From positions 19,720 through 83,719 of the forward strand of contig CAMBOI010000008.1 of the NCBI GenBank assembly GCA_945869265.1: DNA of 64,000 nucleotides. Reading direction: 5' to 3'. A model generated the notes under the pieces. It was not told the DNA's origin. It did no database searches and saw only the letters and a program-made list of their open reading frames with translations. This document shows positions 52,537-61,299 of this stretch, piece by piece (within the stretch, counting starts at the first letter, position 1; every line of letters starts with the position of its first letter). This stretch comes from an uncultured Prevotella sp. (lineage in GTDB: Bacteria; Bacteroidota; Bacteroidia; Bacteroidales; Bacteroidaceae). A program made the translations under genes and the position numbers.

Positions 52537-53448
52537 ATGAAACCAACTTTATTACTCTTGGCAGCCGGAATGGGTAGCCGTTACGGCGGTCTTAAGCAGC
52601 TTGACGGTCTCGGACCTAACGGCGAAACCATTATGGACTATTCAATCTTTGACGCCATCAAGGCGGGATTCGGTAAGATAGTCTTTGTTATCCGTAAGGA
52701 TTTTGAGGAAGATTTCCGCAGTAAGATATTGAGCAAGTATGAGGGACATGTGCCCGTTGAGCTTTGCTTCCAGAGTCTCGACGCTCTGCCCGAGGGATTC
52801 CATTGTCCGGCCGACCGTGTTAAGCCTTGGGGCACCAATCATGCAATCATGATGGCCAAGGATGTCATCAAGGAGCCATTCTGCGTCATCAACTGCGACG
52901 ACTTCTACAATCGCGATGCATTCCAGGTGATAGGCAAGTTCCTCGCCGACCTGCCCGAGGGCAGCCGCAACAGCTATGCCATGGTGGGATTCCGCGTGGG
53001 TAACACTCTCTCCGACAACGGCACTGTGGCTCGTGGTATATGCTCAAAGGATGCCGAGGGCAATCTCACCACTGTCGTTGAGCGCACCGAGATTATGCGC
53101 GTCGATGGCCCTGTGTGCTACAAGGATGAGAAGGGCGAGTGGGTGGCCGTTGAGGACAACACTCCTGTGTCGATGAACATGTGGGGATTCACTCCCGACT
53201 ACTTCGAATATAGCGAGGCTTATTTCAAGGAGTTCCTCTCCGACCCGAAGAATATGGAAAATCTCAAGGCTGAGTTCTTCATCCCTCTTATGGTCAACAA
53301 GCTCATCAACGAGAATACTGCCACCGTCAAAGTGCTCGACACCACCAGCAAGTGGTTTGGTGTCACCTATTCAGCCGACCGCCAGAGTGTGGTTGACCGA
53401 ATCCAGTCGCTCATTGACGAGGGTGTATATCCCAACAAACTTTTTTAA
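52537..53448 (+). CDS. Sugar nucleotidyltransferase-like protein
   Basis: A 303-residue nucleotidyltransferase fold. It opens with LLLLAAGMGSRYGGLKQLDGLGPNGETIMDYSIF (motif GxGxR...K) and has INCDDFYNRDAF with the metal-binding aspartates. The C-terminal third includes VKVLDTTSKWFGVTYSADRQ. It resembles Bacteroidetes proteins annotated as nucleotidyltransferase or glucose-1-phosphate thymidylyltransferase-like. The sugar and nucleotide are not fixed by the motifs. It precedes the DHH gene by 11 bases and shares its operon. Confidence 0.83.
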   Translation: MKPTLLLLAAGMGSRYGGLKQLDGLGPNGETIMDYSIFDAIKAGFGKIVFVIRKDFEEDFRSKILSKYEGHVPVELCFQSLDALPEGFHCPADRVKPWGTNHAIMMAKDVIKEPFCVINCDDFYNRDAFQVIGKFLADLPEGSRNSYAMVGFRVGNTLSDNGTVARGICSKDAEGNLTTVVERTEIMRVDGPVCYKDEKGEWVAVEDNTPVSMNMWGFTPDYFEYSEAYFKEFLSDPKNMENLKAEFFIPLMVNKLINENTATVKVLDTTSKWFGVTYSADRQSVVDRIQSLIDEGVYPNKLF

Positions 53449-53459
53449 TAAGATATTTC

Positions 53460-54494
53460 GTGAATATAGACATTTTATCTGAAGCGGAGCTCACGCAGCT
53501 CCGCTCTATCATCGCCGCCGCTGCTGACATTGTGGTTATCGGACATGTCAACCCCGACGGCGATGCCATTGGTTCTACTCTCGCATGGACTAACTATCTC
53601 CAGGGCGAGGGTAAGTCTGTCAGTGTTATTGTGCCTGACAAATATCCCGATTTCCTTAACTGGATTCCTAATACCGACAAAATCCAGCGCCATGACAAAC
53701 ACCCTGAGAAGACGGAACTGTTGGTGGCATCGGCCGACCTCATCTTCTGTCTCGACTTCAACACACTTACGCGCTCGGAGTTGCTTGCCGATCACATATC
53801 GGCATCAAAGGCGGTGAAGGTGCTTATCGACCATCATCCCAATCCCGATGATTGCTTCAATCTCGTCATCTCACATCCCGAGATGAGTTCCACCTGCGAA
53901 CTCATTTTCCGCATCGTGTGGCAATTGGGAGCCTTCGAGCGTCTCGGCACTCACTTTGCAGTGCCTTGCTATTGCGGAATGATGACCGACACAGGTGGAT
54001 TTACATTCAACTCCACACGTCCTGAGATATTCTTCATCATCAGTCAACTGCTCACCAAGGGTATCGACAAGGACAAGATTTATCGCAATGTCTATAACGT
54101 TGCCAGCGAGAGCAAGTTGCGACTTTGGGGCTATGTGCTCTATGAGAAGATGGAATATGATGCAGCTAGACATGCAGCTTTCTTCACTCTCACACGCGAC
54201 GACCTCAAGCGCTTCAATTATATCAAGGGCGATACCGAGGGACTCGTCAATATGCCTTTGCAGATCAAGGGCACACGCCTCTCGATTTCCTTGCGCGAGG
54301 ATACCGACAAGGATAATACCGTTTGGGTGAGTCTCAGGTCGGTGGATAATTTCAACTGCACCGAAATGGCTGCCGCATTCTTCAATGGTGGCGGACATTT
54401 CAATGCTTCAGGCGGCCGACTAAACTGCTCGATCGAGGAGGCTGCAAGGATTACACGTAAAGCAATAGAAACATTTGAAGATAAGTTAAGATGA
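53460..54494 (+). CDS. DHH/DHHA1 family phosphoesterase (NrnA-like)
   Basis: A 344-residue enzyme that starts at a GTG (53460); the 11-base spacing from the gene before it supports this start. The DHH motifs are GHVNPDGDAIGST, LDFN, the family-naming IDHHPNPDD and TDTGGFTF, and the DHHA1 domain ends in GGGHFNASGGRLNCS. NrnA enzymes degrade short RNA oligomers and dephosphorylate pAp or cyclic dinucleotide products. It is coupled to the next gene by a four-base overlap (54491-54494). Confidence 0.93.
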   Translation: MNIDILSEAELTQLRSIIAAAADIVVIGHVNPDGDAIGSTLAWTNYLQGEGKSVSVIVPDKYPDFLNWIPNTDKIQRHDKHPEKTELLVASADLIFCLDFNTLTRSELLADHISASKAVKVLIDHHPNPDDCFNLVISHPEMSSTCELIFRIVWQLGAFERLGTHFAVPCYCGMMTDTGGFTFNSTRPEIFFIISQLLTKGIDKDKIYRNVYNVASESKLRLWGYVLYEKMEYDAARHAAFFTLTRDDLKRFNYIKGDTEGLVNMPLQIKGTRLSISLREDTDKDNTVWVSLRSVDNFNCTEMAAAFFNGGGHFNASGGRLNCSIEEAARITRKAIETFEDKLR

Positions 54495-55120
54495 AAAATA
54501 GCAGATTAATGAGTAGGATGTTGGCATTTGCCCTCGTTCTCGTTGCCCTCTGGTCGTGTGACGACTATGAGACTTACGGCGAGCGCAAGGAGAAGGAACG
54601 CGATGCCATTAGCGAATATATCAAGTCGCGCAACATCAAGGAGATTACCGAGGACGAGTTTGTGCTCAAGGGTTGCACCACCGACACCACGGCTCACGAG
54701 TATGTCTATCTCACCAAGAGCGGCATCTGGATGCAGATTATCCGCAAGGGCGAAGGCACTATGCTCGAGAACAAGAAGCAGGTGAATGTGCTTATCAGAT
54801 ACGTGGAATATAATATCCTCGAAGGCGCAATCCTCACCAGCAACTACAGCTACAGCAACCTATACGACAAGATGACCGTCTATCGCGAGGGCAGCAGCTA
54901 CACAGCCTCATTCGTTCAGGGCATTATGAACAGCACCTATGGCGCGTCGGTTCCCGCTGGATGGCTCGTGCCGTTGGACTATATCACGCTCTCTCGCCCC
55001 ACAAGCGATCAGGCTCTTGCCGAAGTACGACTCATAGTGCCTCATTCTCAGGGCACTTCGTCGGCTCAGTCGAGCGTTTATCCATGTTTTTATCAGATTA
55101 CATACGAAAGGGAAAAGTAA
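54491..55120 (+). CDS. DUF4827 family lipoprotein
   Basis: A 209-residue protein with a lipobox (LVALWSCDDYE), so it should be anchored to a membrane from the periplasmic side. It matches DUF4827, a Bacteroidetes family with an FKBP-like fold; no prolyl isomerase activity is established. Conserved parts are TEDEFVLKGCTTDTT and FVQGIMNSTYGASVPAGWLVPLDYI, resembling the FKBP active-site strand region. It lies between the DHH phosphoesterase and glmM genes in one operon. Confidence 0.85.
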   Translation: MKNSRLMSRMLAFALVLVALWSCDDYETYGERKEKERDAISEYIKSRNIKEITEDEFVLKGCTTDTTAHEYVYLTKSGIWMQIIRKGEGTMLENKKQVNVLIRYVEYNILEGAILTSNYSYSNLYDKMTVYREGSSYTASFVQGIMNSTYGASVPAGWLVPLDYITLSRPTSDQALAEVRLIVPHSQGTSSAQSSVYPCFYQITYEREK

Positions 55121-55158
55121 CTTTTAAATAAAGAGTTAATAATTAAGAATTAATTGAT

Positions 55159-56541
55159 ATGACACTCATTAAGTCTATATCTGGTATTCGCGGAACCATC
55201 GGCGGTCGCACTGGCGACACCCTAAATCCGCTCGACATCGTTAAGTTTACAACGGCTTATGCCACATTCATTCGTCGTCACACCACCAACGGCAGCGGAA
55301 AGATTGTCGTAGGTAGAGACGCCCGCATGTCTGGTCAGATGGTTGACTCCATAGTCAGCGGAACTCTCGTGGGCATGGGATTCGATGTGCTCAACATCGG
55401 TCTTGCCACAACTCCCACCACCGAACTTGCTGTCACCATGTCGGGAGCTGATGGTGGAATCATCATCACTGCAAGCCATAATCCTCGTCAATGGAATGCC
55501 TTGAAGTTGCTCAATTCTCATGGCGAATTTCTCACCAAAGACGACGGTAATGAGGTGCTCGACATCGCTGAGCGCGAGGACTTTGAATATGCTGAGGTTG
55601 ACCATCTCGGAAAGATTATAAACGATTCGTCGTTTGATGACCGTCACATCGAGTCGGTGCTCAATCTCAATCTTGTTGATGCCGAGGCAATCCGCAAGGC
55701 TGGATTCAAGGTGTGTGTTGACAGTATCAACAGTGTAGGCGGAGTGATTCTTCCCAAACTCCTCGACCGTCTTGGAGTGGAGTATAAGTTCCTCAATGCA
55801 GATCCCACAGGCGACTTTGCCCACAATCCCGAACCGCTCGAAAAGAATCTCTCCGGTATTATGGACGAGATGAAGACGGGTGCTTATAATCTCGGTATTG
55901 TTGTTGACCCGGATGTCGATCGCCTTGCCTTTATCTGCGAGGACGGTCGCATGTTTGGTGAGGAATACACTCTTGTGAGTGTAGCCGACTATGTCCTGAG
56001 TCACACTCCTGGCAACACTGTCAGCAATCTCAGTTCCACTCGCGCCTTGCGTGATGTCACCCAGCAGCATGGCGGCACATATACAGCAGCTGCAGTGGGC
56101 GAGGTGAATGTCACCACCAAGATGAAAGAAGTGGGAGCAGTTATCGGCGGTGAGGGCAACGGTGGAGTAATCTATCCCGAGAGCCACTATGGTCGCGACG
56201 CTCTTGTGGGCATTGCGCTCTTCCTTTCGTCATTGGCTCATAAAGGTTGCAAGGTGAGCGAACTTCGTGCCACATTCCCGGAGTATTTCATTGCAAAGAA
56301 CCGCATTGACCTCACTCCTTCTACCGATGTGGATGCCATCCTCGAGAAGGTGAAGCAGCTCTATGCCAACGAGCAGGTGAACGACATCGATGGAGTGAAG
56401 ATCGACTTCCCCGACAAGTGGGTTCATCTTCGCAAGTCAAACACCGAACCGATTATCCGTGTCTATAGCGAAGCCTCTACGATGGAGGCTGCCGATGCTC
56501 TTGGCAAGCAGATTATGCAGGTGGTATATGATATGCAATAA
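55159..56541 (+). CDS. glmM: Phosphoglucosamine mutase
   Basis: Interconverts glucosamine-6-phosphate and glucosamine-1-phosphate, for UDP-GlcNAc, peptidoglycan and LPS. It is 460 residues of the alpha-D-phosphohexomutase family: IRGTIGGRTGDTLNP at the start, the phosphoserine loop TASHNPRQWNALKLL, metal loop DPDVDRLAF, sugar-binding GEGNGGVIYP and phosphate-binding RKSNTEPIIRVYSEA. A phosphomannomutase role is possible, but the motifs fit GlmM better. It is the end of the operon, with only a DUF4491 gene after it. Confidence 0.9.
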   Translation: MTLIKSISGIRGTIGGRTGDTLNPLDIVKFTTAYATFIRRHTTNGSGKIVVGRDARMSGQMVDSIVSGTLVGMGFDVLNIGLATTPTTELAVTMSGADGGIIITASHNPRQWNALKLLNSHGEFLTKDDGNEVLDIAEREDFEYAEVDHLGKIINDSSFDDRHIESVLNLNLVDAEAIRKAGFKVCVDSINSVGGVILPKLLDRLGVEYKFLNADPTGDFAHNPEPLEKNLSGIMDEMKTGAYNLGIVVDPDVDRLAFICEDGRMFGEEYTLVSVADYVLSHTPGNTVSNLSSTRALRDVTQQHGGTYTAAAVGEVNVTTKMKEVGAVIGGEGNGGVIYPESHYGRDALVGIALFLSSLAHKGCKVSELRATFPEYFIAKNRIDLTPSTDVDAILEKVKQLYANEQVNDIDGVKIDFPDKWVHLRKSNTEPIIRVYSEASTMEAADALGKQIMQVVYDMQ

Positions 56542-56550
56542 TCATTCCGC

Positions 56551-56847
56551 ATGAACTACTCAGGATTGATAATAGCAGTCATCACCTTTCTTGTCATTGG
56601 TGTATTCCATCCAATAGTCATCAAGGGTGAATATTATTTCGGAACACGATGCTGGTGGGTTTTTCTTCTCGCCGGCATCGGGTTCATCATTGCCAGTCTT
56701 CTGGTTTCTGATGATATGTTGAGCCCTATTCTCGGTGTTGTAGGCTGTTCGTGCCTATGGAGCATCCTCGAGATATTCGAGCAGAAGGAGAGGGTAGAGA
56801 AGGGATGGTTCCCCAAGAATCCCAAGCGCAAGGATGAGTATAAGTAA
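56551..56847 (+). CDS. DUF4491 family small membrane protein
   Basis: A 98-residue protein with three membrane helices (SGLIIAVITFLVIGVFHPIVI, WWVFLLAGIGFIIASLLV and SPILGVVGCSCLWSILEIF) and a basic C-terminus (PKNPKRKDEYK). It matches DUF4491, a Bacteroidetes/Firmicutes family of unknown function. It begins nine bases after glmM and ends eight bases before the convergent greA, leaving no room for a terminator between them. Confidence 0.85.
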   Translation: MNYSGLIIAVITFLVIGVFHPIVIKGEYYFGTRCWWVFLLAGIGFIIASLLVSDDMLSPILGVVGCSCLWSILEIFEQKERVEKGWFPKNPKRKDEYK

Positions 56848-56855
56848 TATATCCT

Positions 56856-57320
56856 TTACATCGTAATACTCTCGATACGCAGTTGCAGTGTGCCCGCCGG
56901 CACCTTCACGCTCACCACTTCTCCAGCCTTCTTTCCGGCAAGTGCCTGTGCTATAGGCGACTTTATCGACATCTTTCCCTCGCGAATGTTTGCCTCGTGC
57001 GGGCTCACCAGTGTATAAGTCATCCTGGCTTGGTTGGCGAGATTAGTCAGTTCCACCTTTGTCAGCAGTCCCACAGAGTCGGAGCCCAATAACGACTTGT
57101 CAATCACTCGTGCATGTTCGAGTATTCTTTGTCTGAATCTTATCTGACTCAATATTCTTCCCTGTTCGCGCTTTGCGGCATGATATTCAAAGTTCTCGCT
57201 CAGGTCGCCTTGTGCGCGAGCCTCCGATATAGCGTCCCTCACTCGTGGCAAATCCACCGACTCCAATTGCTTTAATTCGGCCAATATCTTGTTGTAGCCT
57301 TCTTCCGACATGTATTCCAT
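56856..57320 (-). CDS. greA: Transcription elongation factor GreA
   Basis: Rescues backtracked RNA polymerase by stimulating transcript cleavage. It is 154 residues, the standard length. The N-terminal coiled coil contains the acidic tip (AISEARAQGDLSENFEYHAAKREQGR), which is the catalytic feature, and the FKBP-like C-terminal domain contains SPIAQALAGKKAGEVVSVKVPAG. It is driven from a full-consensus promoter at 57415-57444 with a 5' leader made of TTCAA repeats. Confidence 0.95.
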   Translation of the reverse strand: MEYMSEEGYNKILAELKQLESVDLPRVRDAISEARAQGDLSENFEYHAAKREQGRILSQIRFRQRILEHARVIDKSLLGSDSVGLLTKVELTNLANQARMTYTLVSPHEANIREGKMSIKSPIAQALAGKKAGEVVSVKVPAGTLQLRIESITM

Positions 57321-57327
57321 AAAACTT

Positions 57328-57405
57328 CAATTTTTAATTTCAATTTTAATATTCAACTTTCAACTTTCAACCTTCAATTTTCAATTTTCAACTTTCAATT
57401 TTCTA
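57328..57405. repeat. TTCAAYTTTCAA tandem repeat in the greA leader
   Basis: About eight degenerate copies of TTCAATTTTCAA/TTCAACTTTCAA fill the leader between the greA start and its promoter. Part of the gene-free gap 57321-57763. Confidence 0.75.
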
Positions 57406-57414
57406 ATTTGTGTG

Positions 57415-57444
57415 CAAAGGTAATCAAAAAAATCCAAACTACAA
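57415..57444 (-). promoter_or_regulatory. Bacteroidetes-type promoter for greA
   Basis: TTG (57442-57444) and TACCTTTG (57415-57422) on the minus strand, with a 19-base spacer. Confidence 0.75.
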
Positions 57445-57570
57445 CAATTTTCCCAGAATTCGTTATTCATTTTCCCCAAATATGATTTTCTTAATCCCTC
57501 ACTTGGTCTTAACTTATGACCTCTAAGGGTCATAACTTATGACCGACATCTATTATAAGTTATGGCTTCT

Positions 57571-57776
57571 GAGGGGAAGCAAAAGCGTAACCGTAACCCG
57601 TAACTGACATTGATTTTCCTTGTGCATGCGAGCGCGTATGTACTTATATATATAGAAATTAATTTAATTAATATATATTTGAATACAGAGTTATTGAGTC
57701 ACAGAGTTTTTGTGTATCTCTGAGTTTTTGAAAGTGAATTTCAATGTCAGTTACGGGTTACGGTTACGCTTCCCTC
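57571..57776. repeat. Inverted-repeat element spanning the sbcC stop codon
   Basis: GAGGGGAAGC to TGACATTGA (57571-57613) recurs inverted at 57741-57776, with a 30-bp identical core (AGCGTAACCGTAACCCGTAA plus CTGACATTGA) and one four-base gap. The 127-base centre is AT-rich with an ATATATATA run and CACAGAG-type units. It contains no gene. The right arm supplies the sbcC stop codon. Just before it, TAACTTATGACC is repeated around 57508-57543. The rest of the gap 57321-57570 holds only the greA leader and AT-rich sequence. Confidence 0.88.
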
Positions 57777-60700
57777 TTTGAGGCAAGTCGCTTCCGGCAC
57801 TCGATTTTAAACGGTTGCAATAGTATTGTATTGAAAAAGTCCTTTCTTTGATTGAACAGTATTTTTTTAATGATTTCAATGCGACTGCTGGAGTTGTTGC
57901 CTTCCTGGATTACCTGTATCTGCACGGGGATGTTGGCTTTCACCTCGTCCACATGACTGATGACACCCACATGACGGCCGCTCTGGCTGTGGAGGGTGCG
58001 AAGAGTGGTGATGGCATTGGTGAGCGACTGACCGCTGAGTGTGCCGAAACCCTCGTCGATGAAGAGAGTATCCACCGACAGAGTGTCGCCAATGTCGGCA
58101 AGGGCGAGGGCAAGGGCAAGCGATACAAGAAAACTCTCACCGCCACTGAGCGAGTCGGTGCCGCGGGTGGCAAAACCTTGATAGGCATCCTCAAGCGAGA
58201 TGTAGAGCGTGCCTGGGACGGCCTTTAACGTGTATCTCGGGGCAAGACGCTGGAGATAGACATTGGCAGAATGGAGCAGACTGCCGAGAATGTAGCTTTG
58301 GGCAATCTTTTGGAATTTGGTGCCGTTGGCATCACCGATATATGCGTTCACCCTCTGCCAACGGTCGTACTCCTTGCGCGCCTCCTCAGCTTTCAGCCTC
58401 AGTTCCTCGGCTCCCTCCTTCTTAATTTTGTCATCGTCGAGAGTCTTTTTCTTGGCTCCATAGTTTTGGTTGAGCATGCTGATTTCATCTGATAGTTGTG
58501 AGTGGGTTGCAGTGAGATTTTCTATAGTGTCATCCTCGGATATCGAACTGCTGATTTCCTCGGCTATATGGTTCTTCATGCGCAATTCTACATTGGCGAG
58601 CAAGGTGTGGCATTGCTGCAAATCACGCTTTGTCTGCTCACAATCATTGGTGAGCGCGTCGATGAATGATGATTGCAGAAGATACAGTTCGTCCAGTCGA
58701 GTGATGTCAATATCCTGATGGCTCTCGATGAATGAGGATATTTCTTCCTTGGCATGCATTATCGTGTCGTTGGCCTTGTTGAGAAGGGCGAGGGTAGAAG
58801 CCACTTCGCCCGACAAGGTGTTGAAACGTGATACGAGCGACTGCTGCTCCACGGGATTCGTGGGGATATAATCCTTCCATTGCTCGTGCATTGCCAATAT
58901 GGATTGCCTGGAGTCGCGTATTGTTGTGATCTGCTGCTCCATTTGTCGCATTTCGCCCTCCAGTGTCGTCTTAGCCTGTTGTTGTTGCTTATATGTTGAG
59001 GCCCAAGAGGCGAGTAGGGTGGCATAGGCGAGAGGGTCGGCAGTCCATTCTGATTCCGCAATACTGCTGCTTACTTCTTCCATATTCTTTCTCAACGATT
59101 CGTTGGTGGTGCCGATGATGGTGAGGGCATTCTCCATTTCTTTCTCGCATTTCTCCTTCTCACTCTTACTATGGTCAAATGTCGGTTGTAAAACATTTTC
59201 GATATGAATCTTTTGTGCGGAGAGAGACTTGCGGATTGATTTCAGAGTCTCGTTGATAGTCTCGCCTTGGGCAATGATAACCTTGAGATTATCGCGCTCT
59301 TGTTCATTGGTAATCCGGATGGCTGTGAGTTGATGATGTATGTCATCTGATATGGTTGGGATGCCACATTTCCTGCAAGCCTTCAATGCATTGTTTTCAG
59401 CCTCTGCCACCGACTTGTCGTTGTCGTGAGCAAGTCGGTTGGTGTTATATGATTTTTTCTCGGCCTTCACCTCAGCCTCCAATTTGTTATAGAGTTGTGA
59501 TTGTACTTCATACATTCGTTTGGCTTCCTCATACTTCATGTTCACATCATTGTACATCTCCATAAGAGCAGTCTCGGCGGGCGGAACATCCTTTATTACC
59601 TGTTGACACACAGGACATTTGTCGCCCACGTGCAGTTTGTGGCGCATAGATTGTGCCCACTTTTCGATGGTGTCCTTATGTCTGAGCAGTAAATCTTCAG
59701 ATGAGTTTAGTGCCAACTTTGCGGCTTCCACCATCGGCTTTTGCAGCATTACCTCCAGTCTCTTGTTCTCCAATGCCGCAAGATCCGTTTTGAGTTGTTT
59801 TTCTTTCTCTGCGTATGCTTTCTTTGTGGAATCAAGATGATGCAGCATAGTCTTTGCCTCGTCGATGGCAGCCAATATGGCTGTGGTCTTGTTAAGGCGG
59901 TCATACAAGGTTTTCATCCCCATTGCGTCGAGCTCTTCCTGCTTTTGCCTTTCGTTGTTTTCGATAATCGACAGTTTGGCTTTCGCCTCTTCCAGAGCCT
60001 TGTTGGCATTTAGGAATGAGGGTGTGAAAGTGTTGGATAATTTTACACTATATTCGCTCAGTCTTTTCTTTTCGGATTCAATCTTTTTGCGATCGGATGT
60101 TATCTGGCTTAATTGCATCACGATAGAGTCGGCCTTGGCATAGAGAGCCTCTTTCTTCTTGTTGCTTTCGATGTATTCCATCACTTTGGCATAGGTCACC
60201 GACTTGTCGTGAAGCTGGTTTTCGAGATATGCCAATCCATCGAGAAGCAATCTGTATGTGCAAGCCTTTTTGCTCATTTCGTTCTCGTATATGGAGATAT
60301 TCTTCTCAGCCTCTTTCTTCTCTTTCATCACCTGACGGATCTCGGCAGTTTCCCTCCATTGTGCGAGTGTTCTCTCGTTTTGGATAAACGATTCACTGCC
60401 GGTTTTCTCCTCCACCTTGCTTAGGGCCGACTCACAGTCAGCTTTCTCCTTTTTCAGGTTGACATCGTCGTTCAGCCATTGCAGTTTTTTGCCCACGGTT
60501 GCGTTCTCCTTGCCTTTCTGTCGGAGCTGTTCTTCTATCGCCTTTATCTCATCCTTGAGTAAGGTGATTTCCTCGTCATTAAGACCAGTATCCTTGGCCT
60601 TGAGCAAAGCATCGTCCAAGAGCCTTTTCTTCTCCGACGTAATCTCAAACAGTCGTCGGCCTATCTTGGTGTATTCGGTGAAGTGTGTGATTTTTTCAAG

Positions 60701-61267
60701 TATCTCAACCTTCTCCTTCTCGTTGCTTTTCAGGAATCGCGTGAATTCACCTTGGGCAAGCATTGTGGTGCGGCAAAACTGACTGAAGTCGAGTCCCACA
60801 GCCTGTTGCATTGCCTGTCTCACATCCGCCACCTTGTCGCCTCTGCCTTCATATCGCTTGTCGGCAGTGATGTCGTGCAGCAACCATGTGGCAGGCGAGA
60901 GACTGCTCGAAGCCTTTTTCTTCAGTCCTCGTTGCACATGCCATTCCGCCTCATAGTTGTGCCCGTCGATACCCTCGAATGTGAGTATCAAGTATGCCTC
61001 ACCCGTGTTGCGACGCATCAGTTGGCGCGGGTCGTCGAGGGTGAGGTTGTCACTGTTGTTCTCCACCTTGGTGTTCTCGCATTGCTCCAGTCGGGGAGTG
61101 GTGCGATAGAGGGCCAGACAGATGGCGTCGAGAATGGTGGTCTTGCCGGCTCCCGTCTTACCTGTGATAAGAAACACGTCACTCTCCTTCAGGGGTGATG
61201 CGGTGAAGTCGATTTCCTCGTCTTCTATCGAGGCGATGTTATGTATATGCAGTCTTTTTATCTTCAT
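57764..61267 (-). CDS. sbcC: Exonuclease subunit SbcC
   Basis: The SMC-like ATPase of the SbcCD nuclease, which cuts DNA hairpins and palindromes. It is 1167 residues, a little over the usual 1050. The Walker A is ITGKTGAGKTTILDAICLALY (residue 34 on), the two arms of the coiled coil meet at the zinc hook CPVCQQV, and the C-terminal ABC signature SLSGGESFLVSLALALALADIG and Walker B TLFIDEGFGTL are intact. Its last four residues (KREA) come from the inverted-repeat element, so the natural end was probably altered. It follows sbcD by 32 bases, with a short TTAACTCC repeat in between. Confidence 0.95.
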   Translation of the reverse strand: MKIKRLHIHNIASIEDEEIDFTASPLKESDVFLITGKTGAGKTTILDAICLALYRTTPRLEQCENTKVENNSDNLTLDDPRQLMRRNTGEAYLILTFEGIDGHNYEAEWHVQRGLKKKASSSLSPATWLLHDITADKRYEGRGDKVADVRQAMQQAVGLDFSQFCRTTMLAQGEFTRFLKSNEKEKVEILEKITHFTEYTKIGRRLFEITSEKKRLLDDALLKAKDTGLNDEEITLLKDEIKAIEEQLRQKGKENATVGKKLQWLNDDVNLKKEKADCESALSKVEEKTGSESFIQNERTLAQWRETAEIRQVMKEKKEAEKNISIYENEMSKKACTYRLLLDGLAYLENQLHDKSVTYAKVMEYIESNKKKEALYAKADSIVMQLSQITSDRKKIESEKKRLSEYSVKLSNTFTPSFLNANKALEEAKAKLSIIENNERQKQEELDAMGMKTLYDRLNKTTAILAAIDEAKTMLHHLDSTKKAYAEKEKQLKTDLAALENKRLEVMLQKPMVEAAKLALNSSEDLLLRHKDTIEKWAQSMRHKLHVGDKCPVCQQVIKDVPPAETALMEMYNDVNMKYEEAKRMYEVQSQLYNKLEAEVKAEKKSYNTNRLAHDNDKSVAEAENNALKACRKCGIPTISDDIHHQLTAIRITNEQERDNLKVIIAQGETINETLKSIRKSLSAQKIHIENVLQPTFDHSKSEKEKCEKEMENALTIIGTTNESLRKNMEEVSSSIAESEWTADPLAYATLLASWASTYKQQQQAKTTLEGEMRQMEQQITTIRDSRQSILAMHEQWKDYIPTNPVEQQSLVSRFNTLSGEVASTLALLNKANDTIMHAKEEISSFIESHQDIDITRLDELYLLQSSFIDALTNDCEQTKRDLQQCHTLLANVELRMKNHIAEEISSSISEDDTIENLTATHSQLSDEISMLNQNYGAKKKTLDDDKIKKEGAEELRLKAEEARKEYDRWQRVNAYIGDANGTKFQKIAQSYILGSLLHSANVYLQRLAPRYTLKAVPGTLYISLEDAYQGFATRGTDSLSGGESFLVSLALALALADIGDTLSVDTLFIDEGFGTLSGQSLTNAITTLRTLHSQSGRHVGVISHVDEVKANIPVQIQVIQEGNNSSSRIEIIKKILFNQRKDFFNTILLQPFKIECRKRLASKREA

Positions 61268-61299
61268 GGTCCTTAACTCCTTTAACTACCTTAACTCCT
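61268..61299. repeat. Short TTAACTCCT/TTAACTACC repeat between sbcD and sbcC
   Basis: Four near-copies of CTTTAACTCC/CTTAACTACC fill the spacer of the sbcDC operon. Confidence 0.6.
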
